Shown: in pieces, positions 6,132 through 13,198 of the stretch
Layout of the letters: the number at the start of each line of letters is the position of its first letter
Numbering within the stretch: the first letter of the stretch is position 1
Notes under the pieces: generated by a model
The model's input: the letters and a program-made list of their open reading frames with translations, nothing else
Database searches by the model: none
What the model was told of the DNA's origin: nothing
Program-made: the position numbers and the translations under genes
Assembly (NCBI GenBank): GCA_035461385.1
Contig: DATHVI010000168.1
Coordinates: 1-25,871 of the forward strand
Direction: 5' to 3'
From: DATHVI01 sp035461385
Lineage (GTDB): Bacteria > Actinomycetota > Thermoleophilia > Solirubrobacterales > 70-9
Length of the DNA: 25,871 nt

Positions 6132-7942
6132 CGTGCCGCCGCAGCCTCGAGTACGCCGTCCAGGACCCGCGTCGCAAAGCGGCGGCCGATCACGGACGCG
6201 ACGAGCAGGGTGTGCCGGGCATCGGGCGGCAGAGAGTCGATACGCGCGACGAGCAGGCCATGGAGGTTGTCCGGGATCTTGACGTCGTCGATCGCCCGGG
6301 TCGCCCTCCATCTCCCGTCCTGCTGCTCGATCGCACCCTGCTCGATGAGCATCCGCATCACCTCTTCGACGAAGAACGGGTTGCCGTCGGACTTCTCGTA
6401 GATGAGCTCGCGTACCGGCTCGGTGAGCGACTCGATCTCGAGTAGGTTCGCGACGAGCCGGCGGCTGTCTTCGCTCGACAGCGGATCGAGGACCAGCTCT
6501 CGTGCGGCCTCGCCGTAGCTCGTTCGCGCCGCGGCGAGGAGGACGTCAGTCTCCGGCGAGACCTGTGGCCGCAGCGTGAGTAACCACAGGACCGGGTGTC
6601 GCGGCCCGAGCAGCGTCAGCAGCTTCTCGAGGATCTCGACCGAGGAGGGATCGGCCCAGTGAACGTCCTCACAGGCGAGCACCAGCGGCGCCGCGGCCGC
6701 CTCGGCGGCGATCAAGCGGCGCAACGAGTCGACGTAGTGCGTTTGGAGCCCGGCCGGATCCAGTTTCTCGAGCCGGCTCGCGGTCGCGGGATCCTGATCC
6801 AGCGACAGCAGATGCTCGAGGTCGGCGGCGACCTCGGATGCGTCGGCCCGAGGGAGATATCGATCGATGTGGCCGCGCAGAGCCGCGTGGGTCTCGCGGT
6901 CCCCACTGGTGGGCGGGACGCCGAGGATCGAGCGCACGAGATCGACGATCAGGTGATAGGGGAGGTTGTGCCCGTAGGAAAGGCACTGGCCTTCGGCGTA
7001 GGCGATCGTGCGCTCGCCGACGGCGGCGAGGCGTCTGCACTCGGCCAGCAGCCGGCTCTTGCCGATCCCTGGTTCGCCGGAGATCACCGCGACGCCGCCG
7101 TTCCCGGCCTCGAGGGCGACGAGCTCGCCTGCGAGCTCGTCGAGCTGCGCGTCGCGCCCGACCATCTCGCTGGTCAGTCCAGCGACGCCCCTGGCCGGGT
7201 CGGGAACGGGCTTGGGGCCGAGGACCTGGAAGGCGCGTACCGGCGCGGACTTCCCCTTGACGCTGATCTCCCCCCGGTCCTCGGTGCGAAGCCGCGCCGC
7301 GATGAATCGGTGCGTCTCCGCGGTAACCAGCACGCCGCCGGGCGGTGCGGTCGCTTCCATTCGGGCGGCCACGTTCATCGTGTCCCCGAGGGCGCTGTAC
7401 TCGTAGCGCAGATCGCTTCCGACGTTGCCGACCACGACCTCGCCGGTGTTGACGCCGACTCGGATCTGGAAGTCGATGTCTCGGGCGGCCGCGAGGTAGG
7501 AGCGGTACTCGGCGATCGCGTCGACCATTGCCAGGGAGGCGAGCGCCGCCCGCTCGGGATCGTCCTCGTGCGCGACGGGGGCACCGAAGAAAGCCAGAAG
7601 CCCGTCGCCGATCAGGGAGGCGATCGTCCCCTCGTACTGATAGACGGCTCGCGACATCAGCTCGAATGCCCGGTTCATGATTCCGATCCACTCCTCGGGA
7701 TCCATGCTCTCCGCAAGCGCGGTCGAGCCGACCACGTCCGCGAACACGGCGGTCACCGGCTTGCGCTCGCCGGTAACCGGAGCCGCGCGCATCTTCTCGG
7801 CGAGCGCAGGCGGTACCGCGGCGGTGACCTGAGCGCGTTGGCCGGACCCCTCGGCTTCGGAAGCGACCGGATTCCCGCAGTTCATGCAGAAGCGCGCTCC
7901 CGGCGGGACCGTCGCGCGGCAGTTCGGGCAGGTCGAGGTCAC
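6128..7942 (-). CDS. zinc-ribbon / class III nucleotide cyclase / AAA-type ATPase protein
   Basis: This 604-residue protein begins with a double CxxC zinc ribbon (Cys 5, 8, 19, 22). A class III adenylate/guanylate cyclase domain follows (about 62-240), with metal aspartates in FADVVGST (D69) and GDGLLAFFG (D113) and the SALGDTMNVAARME block near 184-196. An AAA-type ATPase module comes next, with Walker A GEPGIGKS (289-296) and Walker B LVLACEDVHWAD (about 420-431). It should make cyclic nucleotide under ATP-dependent control, but the signal is unknown. A frame extends to 8095, but that would overlap the divergent oxidoreductase. The GTG at 7942 puts the zinc ribbon at the N terminus as usual. 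The C terminus stops at ...GVLEAAAAR, where family members continue. Confidence 0.88.
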   Translation of the reverse strand: MTSTCPNCRATVPPGARFCMNCGNPVASEAEGSGQRAQVTAAVPPALAEKMRAAPVTGERKPVTAVFADVVGSTALAESMDPEEWIGIMNRAFELMSRAVYQYEGTIASLIGDGLLAFFGAPVAHEDDPERAALASLAMVDAIAEYRSYLAAARDIDFQIRVGVNTGEVVVGNVGSDLRYEYSALGDTMNVAARMEATAPPGGVLVTAETHRFIAARLRTEDRGEISVKGKSAPVRAFQVLGPKPVPDPARGVAGLTSEMVGRDAQLDELAGELVALEAGNGGVAVISGEPGIGKSRLLAECRRLAAVGERTIAYAEGQCLSYGHNLPYHLIVDLVRSILGVPPTSGDRETHAALRGHIDRYLPRADASEVAADLEHLLSLDQDPATASRLEKLDPAGLQTHYVDSLRRLIAAEAAAAPLVLACEDVHWADPSSVEILEKLLTLLGPRHPVLWLLTLRPQVSPETDVLLAAARTSYGEAARELVLDPLSSEDSRRLVANLLEIESLTEPVRELIYEKSDGNPFFVEEVMRMLIEQGAIEQQDGRWRATRAIDDVKIPDNLHGLLVARIDSLPPDARHTLLVASVIGRRFATRVLDGVLEAAAAR

Positions 7943-8051
7943 GATCTGATCATGCCAGGCCGATCTCCGATCACCGAGTCGCGAGCGGTTGGAGCGTTTA
8001 GGATTTCGCCCTTGGGCAAGGACGCTTGGCGGCCGACAACCTCGGAGCGAG

Positions 8052-9464
8052 ATGACCGCTGAGAAGGTGGACGTCGTCTTGCTCGGGGTGGGCACCTGTG
8101 GCGAGGATCTGGGGCTGCGTCTCGCTGGGGAGGGGCTGGACGTCGTCGGGATAGAGGCCGAGCTGCTGGGCGGGGAGTGCGCCTACTGGGCATGCATCCC
8201 GACGAAGATGATGATCCGGGCTGCCGACTTGCTCCAGGAGGCTCGGAGGGTCGAGGGGGTCGCCGGACGCGCGGACGTCACCCCGGACTGGCGCCCCGTG
8301 TCAGAGCGAATCCGCGAGGAGGCCTCCGGGGGCTGGGACGACAGCGTCGCGGTCGCGCGATTCGAGGACAAGGGCGGCCGCTTCGTGCGTGGGCGCGGCA
8401 AGCTGACCGGCCCCCGCACGGTGGCGGTGGATGACCACACCTTCACCGCCCGCCGGGGGATCGTCATCGCGACGGGTACCAAGCCCGTAATCCCTCCGAT
8501 TGCGGGTCTCGCCGACGTCGATTACTGGACCACCCACGACGCGATCGAGGCGGAGGAGCTTCCCGGGTCGCTGATCGTTCTCGGCGGCGGCGCGGCGGGT
8601 TGCGAGATCGGACAGGTGTACTCCCGGTTCGGGGTCGACGTGACGATGGTCGAGGCGCGTCCGCGGCTGCTCCCGCTGGAAGAACCCGAGGCCGGTGATG
8701 TCGTGGGAGCAGCGTTCGAGGCCGAGGGCATCGCGGTGCAGACCGGGGCGCGGGCGGAGCAGGTCGAGGCGCGAGGCGAGTCCGTGATCGTCAGCTTGAG
8801 CGGGGGAACCGACCTGGTCGCCGACCGGTTGCTCGTCGCCGTTGGGCGGAGTGCTGATCTCGACGAACTTGGCCTCGATGCCGCCGGGATCGACGGATCC
8901 ACGGCCTTCATCGAGGTCGACGATCAGATGCGCGCCGCGGACGGCATCTGGGCGATGGGAGACGTGACCGGACGCGGTAACTTCACCCACGTCGCGCTCT
9001 ACCAGGCGTCAATCGTTGCCGCTCAGCTCCTCGGCGAGAGCGCTCCACCGGCGGCCTACCACGCCGTGCCCCGGGTCACTTTCACCGACCCGGAGGTCGG
9101 GGCGGTCGGGATCAGCGAGGAGGACGCGCGAGCGGCGGGCATCGATCTGGTGAGCGCCGTGAAGAGCGTGCCCGCCACCTTCAAGGGTTGGCTCCACGGA
9201 CCGGGCAACGAGGGCGTCATCAAGCTGGTCGTCGACCGCGACGCGGGCGTGCTCGTCGGGGCGACGTCGGTCGGGCCGCGCGGGAGTGAGGTCCTCGGCA
9301 TGCTGAGCGCCGCCGTCCACGCCAAGCTGCCGATCGCTGAGCTGCGGCGGATGATCTATGCGTTCCCGACCTTTCACGGTGGCGTCGGAGAGGCGCTCGG
9401 AGCCTATGCCCGGGGCCTTCAGCAGGTTCTCGATCCGGCCGCAGATCAGAGCCTGGTCGAGTGA
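8052..9464 (+). CDS. pyridine nucleotide-disulfide oxidoreductase (Lpd/MerA-like)
   Basis: This 470-residue flavoprotein belongs to the dihydrolipoamide dehydrogenase/mercuric reductase group. It has an N-terminal FAD-binding segment (LLGVGTCGEDLGLRLA), a redox disulfide in GGECAYWACIPTK (Cys 43 and 48), an NAD(P)H-binding segment (LIVLGGGAAGCEIGQ, about 175-190), the second FAD motif GIWAMGDVTG (about 297-306) and a C-terminal dimerisation domain. The usual HPT...E catalytic dyad appears as YAFPTFHGGVGEA. The CAYWAC form marks an actinobacterial subgroup of unknown substrate, so neither lipoamide nor mercury should be assumed. The ATG at 8052 follows GGAGCGAG and lies 109 bases from the divergent cyclase gene. 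Confidence 0.88.
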   Translation: MTAEKVDVVLLGVGTCGEDLGLRLAGEGLDVVGIEAELLGGECAYWACIPTKMMIRAADLLQEARRVEGVAGRADVTPDWRPVSERIREEASGGWDDSVAVARFEDKGGRFVRGRGKLTGPRTVAVDDHTFTARRGIVIATGTKPVIPPIAGLADVDYWTTHDAIEAEELPGSLIVLGGGAAGCEIGQVYSRFGVDVTMVEARPRLLPLEEPEAGDVVGAAFEAEGIAVQTGARAEQVEARGESVIVSLSGGTDLVADRLLVAVGRSADLDELGLDAAGIDGSTAFIEVDDQMRAADGIWAMGDVTGRGNFTHVALYQASIVAAQLLGESAPPAAYHAVPRVTFTDPEVGAVGISEEDARAAGIDLVSAVKSVPATFKGWLHGPGNEGVIKLVVDRDAGVLVGATSVGPRGSEVLGMLSAAVHAKLPIAELRRMIYAFPTFHGGVGEALGAYARGLQQVLDPAADQSLVE

Positions 9465-9558
9465 CGAAGCCGGACCCGGCGTCGGCGCGGGTCGGGTCGG
9501 GCGTGGCAGTCTGCCGATGATCGCTCGGCCGACGCCGGTCCTCTGCGCAGGCCGGTCA

Positions 9559-9575
9559 ATGAGAGCGATTCTCAT
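9559..9575 (+). promoter_or_regulatory. Fur/Zur-family-like operator
   Basis: ATGAGA-gcgat-TCTCAT is a perfect 6-5-6 inverted repeat. The inner 15 bases match 11 of 15 positions of the actinobacterial Zur-type box as I remember it (TGAAAATGATTTTCA). It covers the expected -35 region of the following promoter, a position that suits repression. The regulator is not in the window. Confidence 0.5.
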
Positions 9576-9582
9576 CAATCGC

Positions 9583-9588
9583 TAGCCT
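9583..9588 (+). promoter_or_regulatory. -10 element, probably leaderless transcript
   Basis: TAGCCT fits the actinobacterial TANNNT -10 pattern and ends 6 bases before the ATG at 9595. The transcript would therefore start at or next to the start codon. No ribosome binding site is present, in line with a leaderless mRNA. Confidence 0.5.
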
Positions 9589-9594
9589 GGCGGC

Positions 9595-10434
9595 ATGAGC
9601 ACCGACTGGGAGTGCGTGGTCATCGGCGGCGGGGTCGCGGGCCTCAGTTCGGCGCTGGTCCTCGGCCGGGCGCGGCGGCGGACGCTGGTGCTCGACCTCG
9701 GCGGGCAGAGCAACCGCCCCGCAGCGCACGTCGGCGGCCTGCTCGGCCAGGAGGGCACGGCGCCCGGCGAGCTCTACGCTCACGCTCGCGAGCAGCTCGC
9801 CCGCTACGACGCCGTCGTCGTTCGGGACGCCGAGGCGATCGACGCGCGGCCCGAAGACGACGCCTTCCTCGTCGTGCTCGCGAACGGGGACGGCGAGGTC
9901 ACGACCCGTACCTTGATCCTCGCGACCGGGATGGACTACGAGCTGCCAGCTCTTCCGGGCTTCCGCGAGCACTGGGGAGGCGCGGTGTTCCACTGCCCGT
10001 TCTGCCACGGCTGGGAGGTCCGCGACCGTCCTCTCGTCGTCTGCGGAGAGCGGCCGACGGCTGAGCGCCAGGCGGCGCTCCTGAGCGCCTGGAGCGATGA
10101 CGTGACCGTGGTCGAGCCGGGCGAGGTCGCCGGGCTCAAGGTCGAGGATGAGGCGGTCCGGGCGGTCGTCCGCCAGGACGGCTCCGAGGTCGCGTGCGAG
10201 GCGGTCCTCGTGCATGCGCCGCTGCGGCCCCGCGGTCGCCTTCCCGAGCGGCTCGGCCTAGCGCTCAACGATCACGGCTTGGTGGAGGTCGACGCCCAAG
10301 CGCGCACCAGCGTGCCCGGCGTCTACGCCGCCGGCGACGTCGCCGTGGCGCCCCAGCAGGTGGCCGTCGCGATGGGCAGCGGCCACCTCGCCGGAGTCGC
10401 GGCGGTGCGTGAGCTCGTTCTGGGCCGCTCGTGA
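9595..10434 (+). CDS. thioredoxin reductase-like FAD oxidoreductase with CPFCHG site
   Basis: This 279-residue flavoprotein has the thioredoxin reductase fold: an N-terminal FAD motif (VVIGGGVAGLSSAL, residues 8-21), a redox pair in CPFCHGWE (Cys 134 and 137) and a C-terminal FAD motif (VPGVYAAGDVAV). Where an NAD(P)H-binding GxGxxA/G motif is expected, after RDRPLVV, it reads CGERPTAERQAALL, without the glycine pattern. The electron donor may therefore not be NADPH. The gene's promoter carries a Fur/Zur-like box. It ends with a GTGA overlap into a frameshifted AraC-type fragment, so the two were probably one operon. Substrate is unknown. Confidence 0.88.
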   Translation: MSTDWECVVIGGGVAGLSSALVLGRARRRTLVLDLGGQSNRPAAHVGGLLGQEGTAPGELYAHAREQLARYDAVVVRDAEAIDARPEDDAFLVVLANGDGEVTTRTLILATGMDYELPALPGFREHWGGAVFHCPFCHGWEVRDRPLVVCGERPTAERQAALLSAWSDDVTVVEPGEVAGLKVEDEAVRAVVRQDGSEVACEAVLVHAPLRPRGRLPERLGLALNDHGLVEVDAQARTSVPGVYAAGDVAVAPQQVAVAMGSGHLAGVAAVRELVLGRS

Positions 10435-10827
10435 CCGCGGGCCAGCGCATCCTGCGGAAAGACGCGGCGATCCTCGCCGCCCAGCGCGGGATCGCCGAGA
10501 ACTACGCCGTCGCCGCTCCGGTCGACGAGATGGTGCGCTGGTCGGGCCTCGCCGCGAGGACGTTCAAGCGACGGTTCAAGCTCGCCACCGGCGACACCCC
10601 GATACGCCTACGTCCAGCGAATCCGGGGCGAGCGCGCGAAGCGCCTGCTCGAGACGAGCGACCAACCGATCGAGGAGATCAGCTGGGCGGTCGGCTACGA
10701 GGACCCGGCATCCTTCCGGCGCCTGTTCAAGCGGCTGACCGGCCTCGCCCCGGGCGCCTACCGGCAGCGGTTCCAGATCCCGGGCGGGACGGCGGCGGAG
10801 GAACCGGCGGGCCGAGCGGCCCGGTGA
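10431..10827 (+). pseudogene. AraC-family DNA-binding domain, frameshifted and N-terminally truncated
   Basis: From GTG 10431 the frame encodes the first AraC helix-turn-helix (AQRGIAENYAVAAPVDEMVR, SGLAARTFKRRFKLATGDTPI). After about base 10604 the second half continues only in the +1 frame: AYVQRIRGERAKRLLE, EEISWAVGYEDPASFRRLF, LTGLAPGAYRQRF, ending at TGA 10825-10827. One extra base near 10605 would explain this. The N-terminal ligand-sensing (DJ-1/PfpI-type) domain usual in this GlxA-like group is missing. The GTG overlaps the stop of the oxidoreductase gene. Either the sequence has a one-base error and this is a stand-alone DNA-binding protein, or the regulator is decayed. Confidence 0.75.
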
Positions 10828-10844
10828 GGAGCTGCTGAAGGGCT

Positions 10845-10876
10845 GCGCCGCCGTTAGGCCCGGGCCGTGGCGGCGC
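10845..10876 (+). terminator. GC-rich hairpin after the AraC remnant
   Basis: GCGCCGCC and GGCGGCGC form a perfect 8-bp stem around a 16-base loop that holds its own palindrome (GGCCCGGGCC). There is no U-tract. It lies 18 bases after the AraC-frame stop and before the next promoter, so it is a plausible actinobacterial terminator. Confidence 0.4.
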
Positions 10877-10966
10877 CCGTACACCCGCCGCCCGCCGGCG
10901 GCTCAACGTGATGCAATCGCGCCCCCGCGCGTACCTCTAACGTATGTGCGGCCAGCGGAGGGAGCG

Positions 10967-12436
10967 ATGATCGAACCGAGACGACTGATGCGCGGGCTCG
11001 CCGGGGCGGGCGCGCTCCTGGTCGTCGCGGGGGCGGGCGCGACCGCGTCGCCGTCGCCGGCGAACGCGACCGTCGACCCTCCGTCGGTTCGCATCTTCAG
11101 CACCGAGAAGAAGGTCGCCGTGCAGTCGTTCCGGCGTCGCCGGGTGCTGCTCAACAACCTCGGGCTCTACGTCGCCCCGACCGGCGGCGAGCTCCGGATC
11201 GACGTCACCCGCCCGTCCTACCAGGGCCGGCGCGCGGTCCAGCTCGACGGCGAGACCGGCGCCGAGCTCCGCGAGCTGCCCGGCGCTGCGGACGAGTGGC
11301 GCGGGCTCGACCGGTTCCTGGCCGTCGAGGTCCGCAAGGCCGGCAAGCCGGGCAGCCGGCCGGTCGCCCGCGCGGCGAGGACCTTCTGCCCCAACGCCGG
11401 CCTCCGGGAGCGGATCGACGACACGGGCCCGGTGCTGCCCCGGTACCCGGTCGGCTGCGGGAGGCGGTTCCCGTTCCTGCGCGGCATGGCGTGGGGGATC
11501 GACTCCGGCTGGGCGGTGCGCCCCCGGCTCGGAGGCGTGAGGGTCGGCCCGGGTCACTACCGGGTCACGGTCCGGATCGCCAAGCGCTACCGCGACCTGC
11601 TCGCGATCCCGGCCGCCGACGGCGAGGTCGCGATCGGGCTCCGGGTGCGGCGAGCGCGCAAGCGCGGCGGTCGCCGCGGCCCGTCGCCGGTACCGGTACC
11701 GGTCGGGCGGCGAGCCGCCGAGCCGGCGGCGACGCCGCTGAGCGCGCCGGTGCTCGACGATCCCGATCCCGCGACGCTTCCCGACCTCGAGGCGCTGCCG
11801 CTCTGGGACGTGCGCACCCGTCGTCGCGGCCGCCGCGACCTGATCGGGTTCGCCTCCTCGCCGTGGAACGCCGGCCCGGCGCCGCTCGTGATCGAGGGGT
11901 ACAGGCGCCCCGGCGAGGCGGTGATGGACGCGTTCCAGTACTTCTTCGACCCCGGGGGCGAGGTGGTCGGGAAGGCCCCGGCCGGATCGATGCACTTCCA
12001 TCGCGCCCGCGGCCACGACCACTGGCACTTCGAGCAGTTCGCCCGCTTCTCGCTCGTCAAGCCGGGAGGGGCGACGGTGAGGAGCCGCAAGCAGTCGTTC
12101 TGCATCGTGCCCACCGACCCGGTCGACCTCACCGTGCTCGGCGCCGAGTGGTTCCCGAGCATCGGCAGCTCGTGCGGCGACCCGGGCTCGATCTGGATCC
12201 GCGAGAAGCTTCCCGTCGGCTGGGCCGACACCTACTACCAGTCGGTCGCCGGACAGGCGTTCGACATCACCAAGGTCCCGAACGGGCGCTACCTGCTGCG
12301 GCTCGAGGTCAACCCGCGCGGCGAGATCAACGAGGCGAGCACCGCCAACAACGTCGTCGACCGGGTCGTCCGCCTGCGCGGCAAGCGCGGCGCGCGCAAG
12401 GTCCGGGTAAAGCCCTGGAACGGGATCAGCCCGTAG
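10967..12436 (+). CDS. secreted lysyl oxidase-family protein
   Basis: This 489-residue protein has a signal peptide (MIEPRRLMRG, hydrophobic stretch 11-25, likely cut after ANA near residue 34). The C-terminal third resembles bacterial lysyl oxidase-like proteins. The copper-site histidines sit in MHFHRARGHDHWHFEQ (about 342-356), followed by FARFSL and Cys-containing segments (SFCIVP, GSSCGDPGS), and finally LEVNPRGEINEASTANN near the end. The animal enzyme oxidises lysine side chains using copper and a lysine-tyrosine quinone. For bacterial members the substrate is unclear. The N-terminal half is Arg-rich and unassigned. The start is the ATG at 10967 after GGAGGGAG, not the upstream in-frame codon at 10946. 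Confidence 0.85.
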   Translation: MIEPRRLMRGLAGAGALLVVAGAGATASPSPANATVDPPSVRIFSTEKKVAVQSFRRRRVLLNNLGLYVAPTGGELRIDVTRPSYQGRRAVQLDGETGAELRELPGAADEWRGLDRFLAVEVRKAGKPGSRPVARAARTFCPNAGLRERIDDTGPVLPRYPVGCGRRFPFLRGMAWGIDSGWAVRPRLGGVRVGPGHYRVTVRIAKRYRDLLAIPAADGEVAIGLRVRRARKRGGRRGPSPVPVPVGRRAAEPAATPLSAPVLDDPDPATLPDLEALPLWDVRTRRRGRRDLIGFASSPWNAGPAPLVIEGYRRPGEAVMDAFQYFFDPGGEVVGKAPAGSMHFHRARGHDHWHFEQFARFSLVKPGGATVRSRKQSFCIVPTDPVDLTVLGAEWFPSIGSSCGDPGSIWIREKLPVGWADTYYQSVAGQAFDITKVPNGRYLLRLEVNPRGEINEASTANNVVDRVVRLRGKRGARKVRVKPWNGISP

Positions 12437-12459
12437 CCCGATCGGGTACTGGATCTGCG

Positions 12460-13185
12460 ATGAAGCCGGTCCGGATCGGATGCTCGGGCTGGAACTACGC
12501 CCACTGGCGCGAGTCCGTCTACCCGAAGGGCGTGCCCGTGTCGCGCTGGCTCGGGTACTACGCGACCCTGTTCGACACCGTCGAGGTCAACGCCACCTTC
12601 TACAGGCTGCCGACCGCCGAGACGGTGGCCGGCTGGGCGGAGACGGTTCCGGAGGGGTTCGTGTTCGCGATCAAGGCGAGCCGCTACCTGACCCACATCA
12701 AGCGGCTGCGCGAGCTCGAGAGCGGCATCGCCCGCTTCGCCGAGCGACTCGAGCCGCTGCTCGCGACGCCGAAGATGGGCCCGGTTCTGTGGCAGCTACC
12801 CGAGACCTTCCACCGCGACGACGAGCGCCTCGCCACCGCGCTCGACGCGCTCCCTGACTGGCGTCACTGCATCGAGTTCCGCCACCCGAGCTGGTTCGCC
12901 GCCGACGTCATCGCGCTGCTCCGCGAGCACCGGGTCGCGCTGGTGATCGGCGACCACCCGGAGCGCAGGTTCCAGTCGCACGAGCTGACCACGGACTGGA
13001 CCTACATCCGCCTCCACCACGGCAGTCGCGGCCGGCGCGGGAACTACTCGACCACCGAGCTCGAGGCGTGGAAGCGCCGGATCGCGTCCTGGCGCTCGCG
13101 GGCGGAGGTGTTCGTCTACGCGAACAACGACTGGGAGGCGTTCGCCGTCCGCAACGCGACCTGGCTTCGCGAGCGGCTGAGCTGA
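12460..13185 (+). CDS. DUF72 (YecE-like) protein
   Basis: This 241-residue soluble protein is a clear DUF72 member. It has the N-terminal IGCSGWNYAHWRESVYP motif, then FDTVEVNATFYRLPT, FAIKASRYLTHIKRL, VLWQLPETFHRD, CIEFRHPSWF and a C-terminal VFVYANNDWEAFAV segment. The family adopts a TIM-barrel-like fold and no enzyme activity is firmly established for it. The ATG at 12460 lies 23 bases after the lysyl oxidase stop, and the frame's upstream extension through the lysyl oxidase gene is a shadow. The length is typical for the family. Confidence 0.92.
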   Translation: MKPVRIGCSGWNYAHWRESVYPKGVPVSRWLGYYATLFDTVEVNATFYRLPTAETVAGWAETVPEGFVFAIKASRYLTHIKRLRELESGIARFAERLEPLLATPKMGPVLWQLPETFHRDDERLATALDALPDWRHCIEFRHPSWFAADVIALLREHRVALVIGDHPERRFQSHELTTDWTYIRLHHGSRGRRGNYSTTELEAWKRRIASWRSRAEVFVYANNDWEAFAVRNATWLRERLS

Positions 13186-13198
13186 GCGCGGCCTCCCG

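Noticed and set aside
6596..8062. 488-codon plus-strand ORF
   Set aside because: It is antisense to the cyclase/ATPase gene, which has clear motifs. The translated sequence has no recognisable domain.
7943..8095. N-terminal extension of the cyclase to an ATG at 8095
   Set aside because: It would overlap the divergent oxidoreductase gene and add unrelated sequence before the zinc ribbon. The GTG at 7942 is preferred.
8052..9464. assignment of the oxidoreductase as mercuric reductase (merA)
   Set aside because: The C-terminal vicinal cysteines and N-terminal metal-binding domain of MerA are absent, and no other mer gene is nearby.
11296..12459. N-terminal extension of the DUF72 frame through the lysyl oxidase gene
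   Set aside because: The extension is Arg/Gly/Pro-rich shadow sequence in another frame of the lysyl oxidase gene. The DUF72 homology starts at the ATG at 12460.
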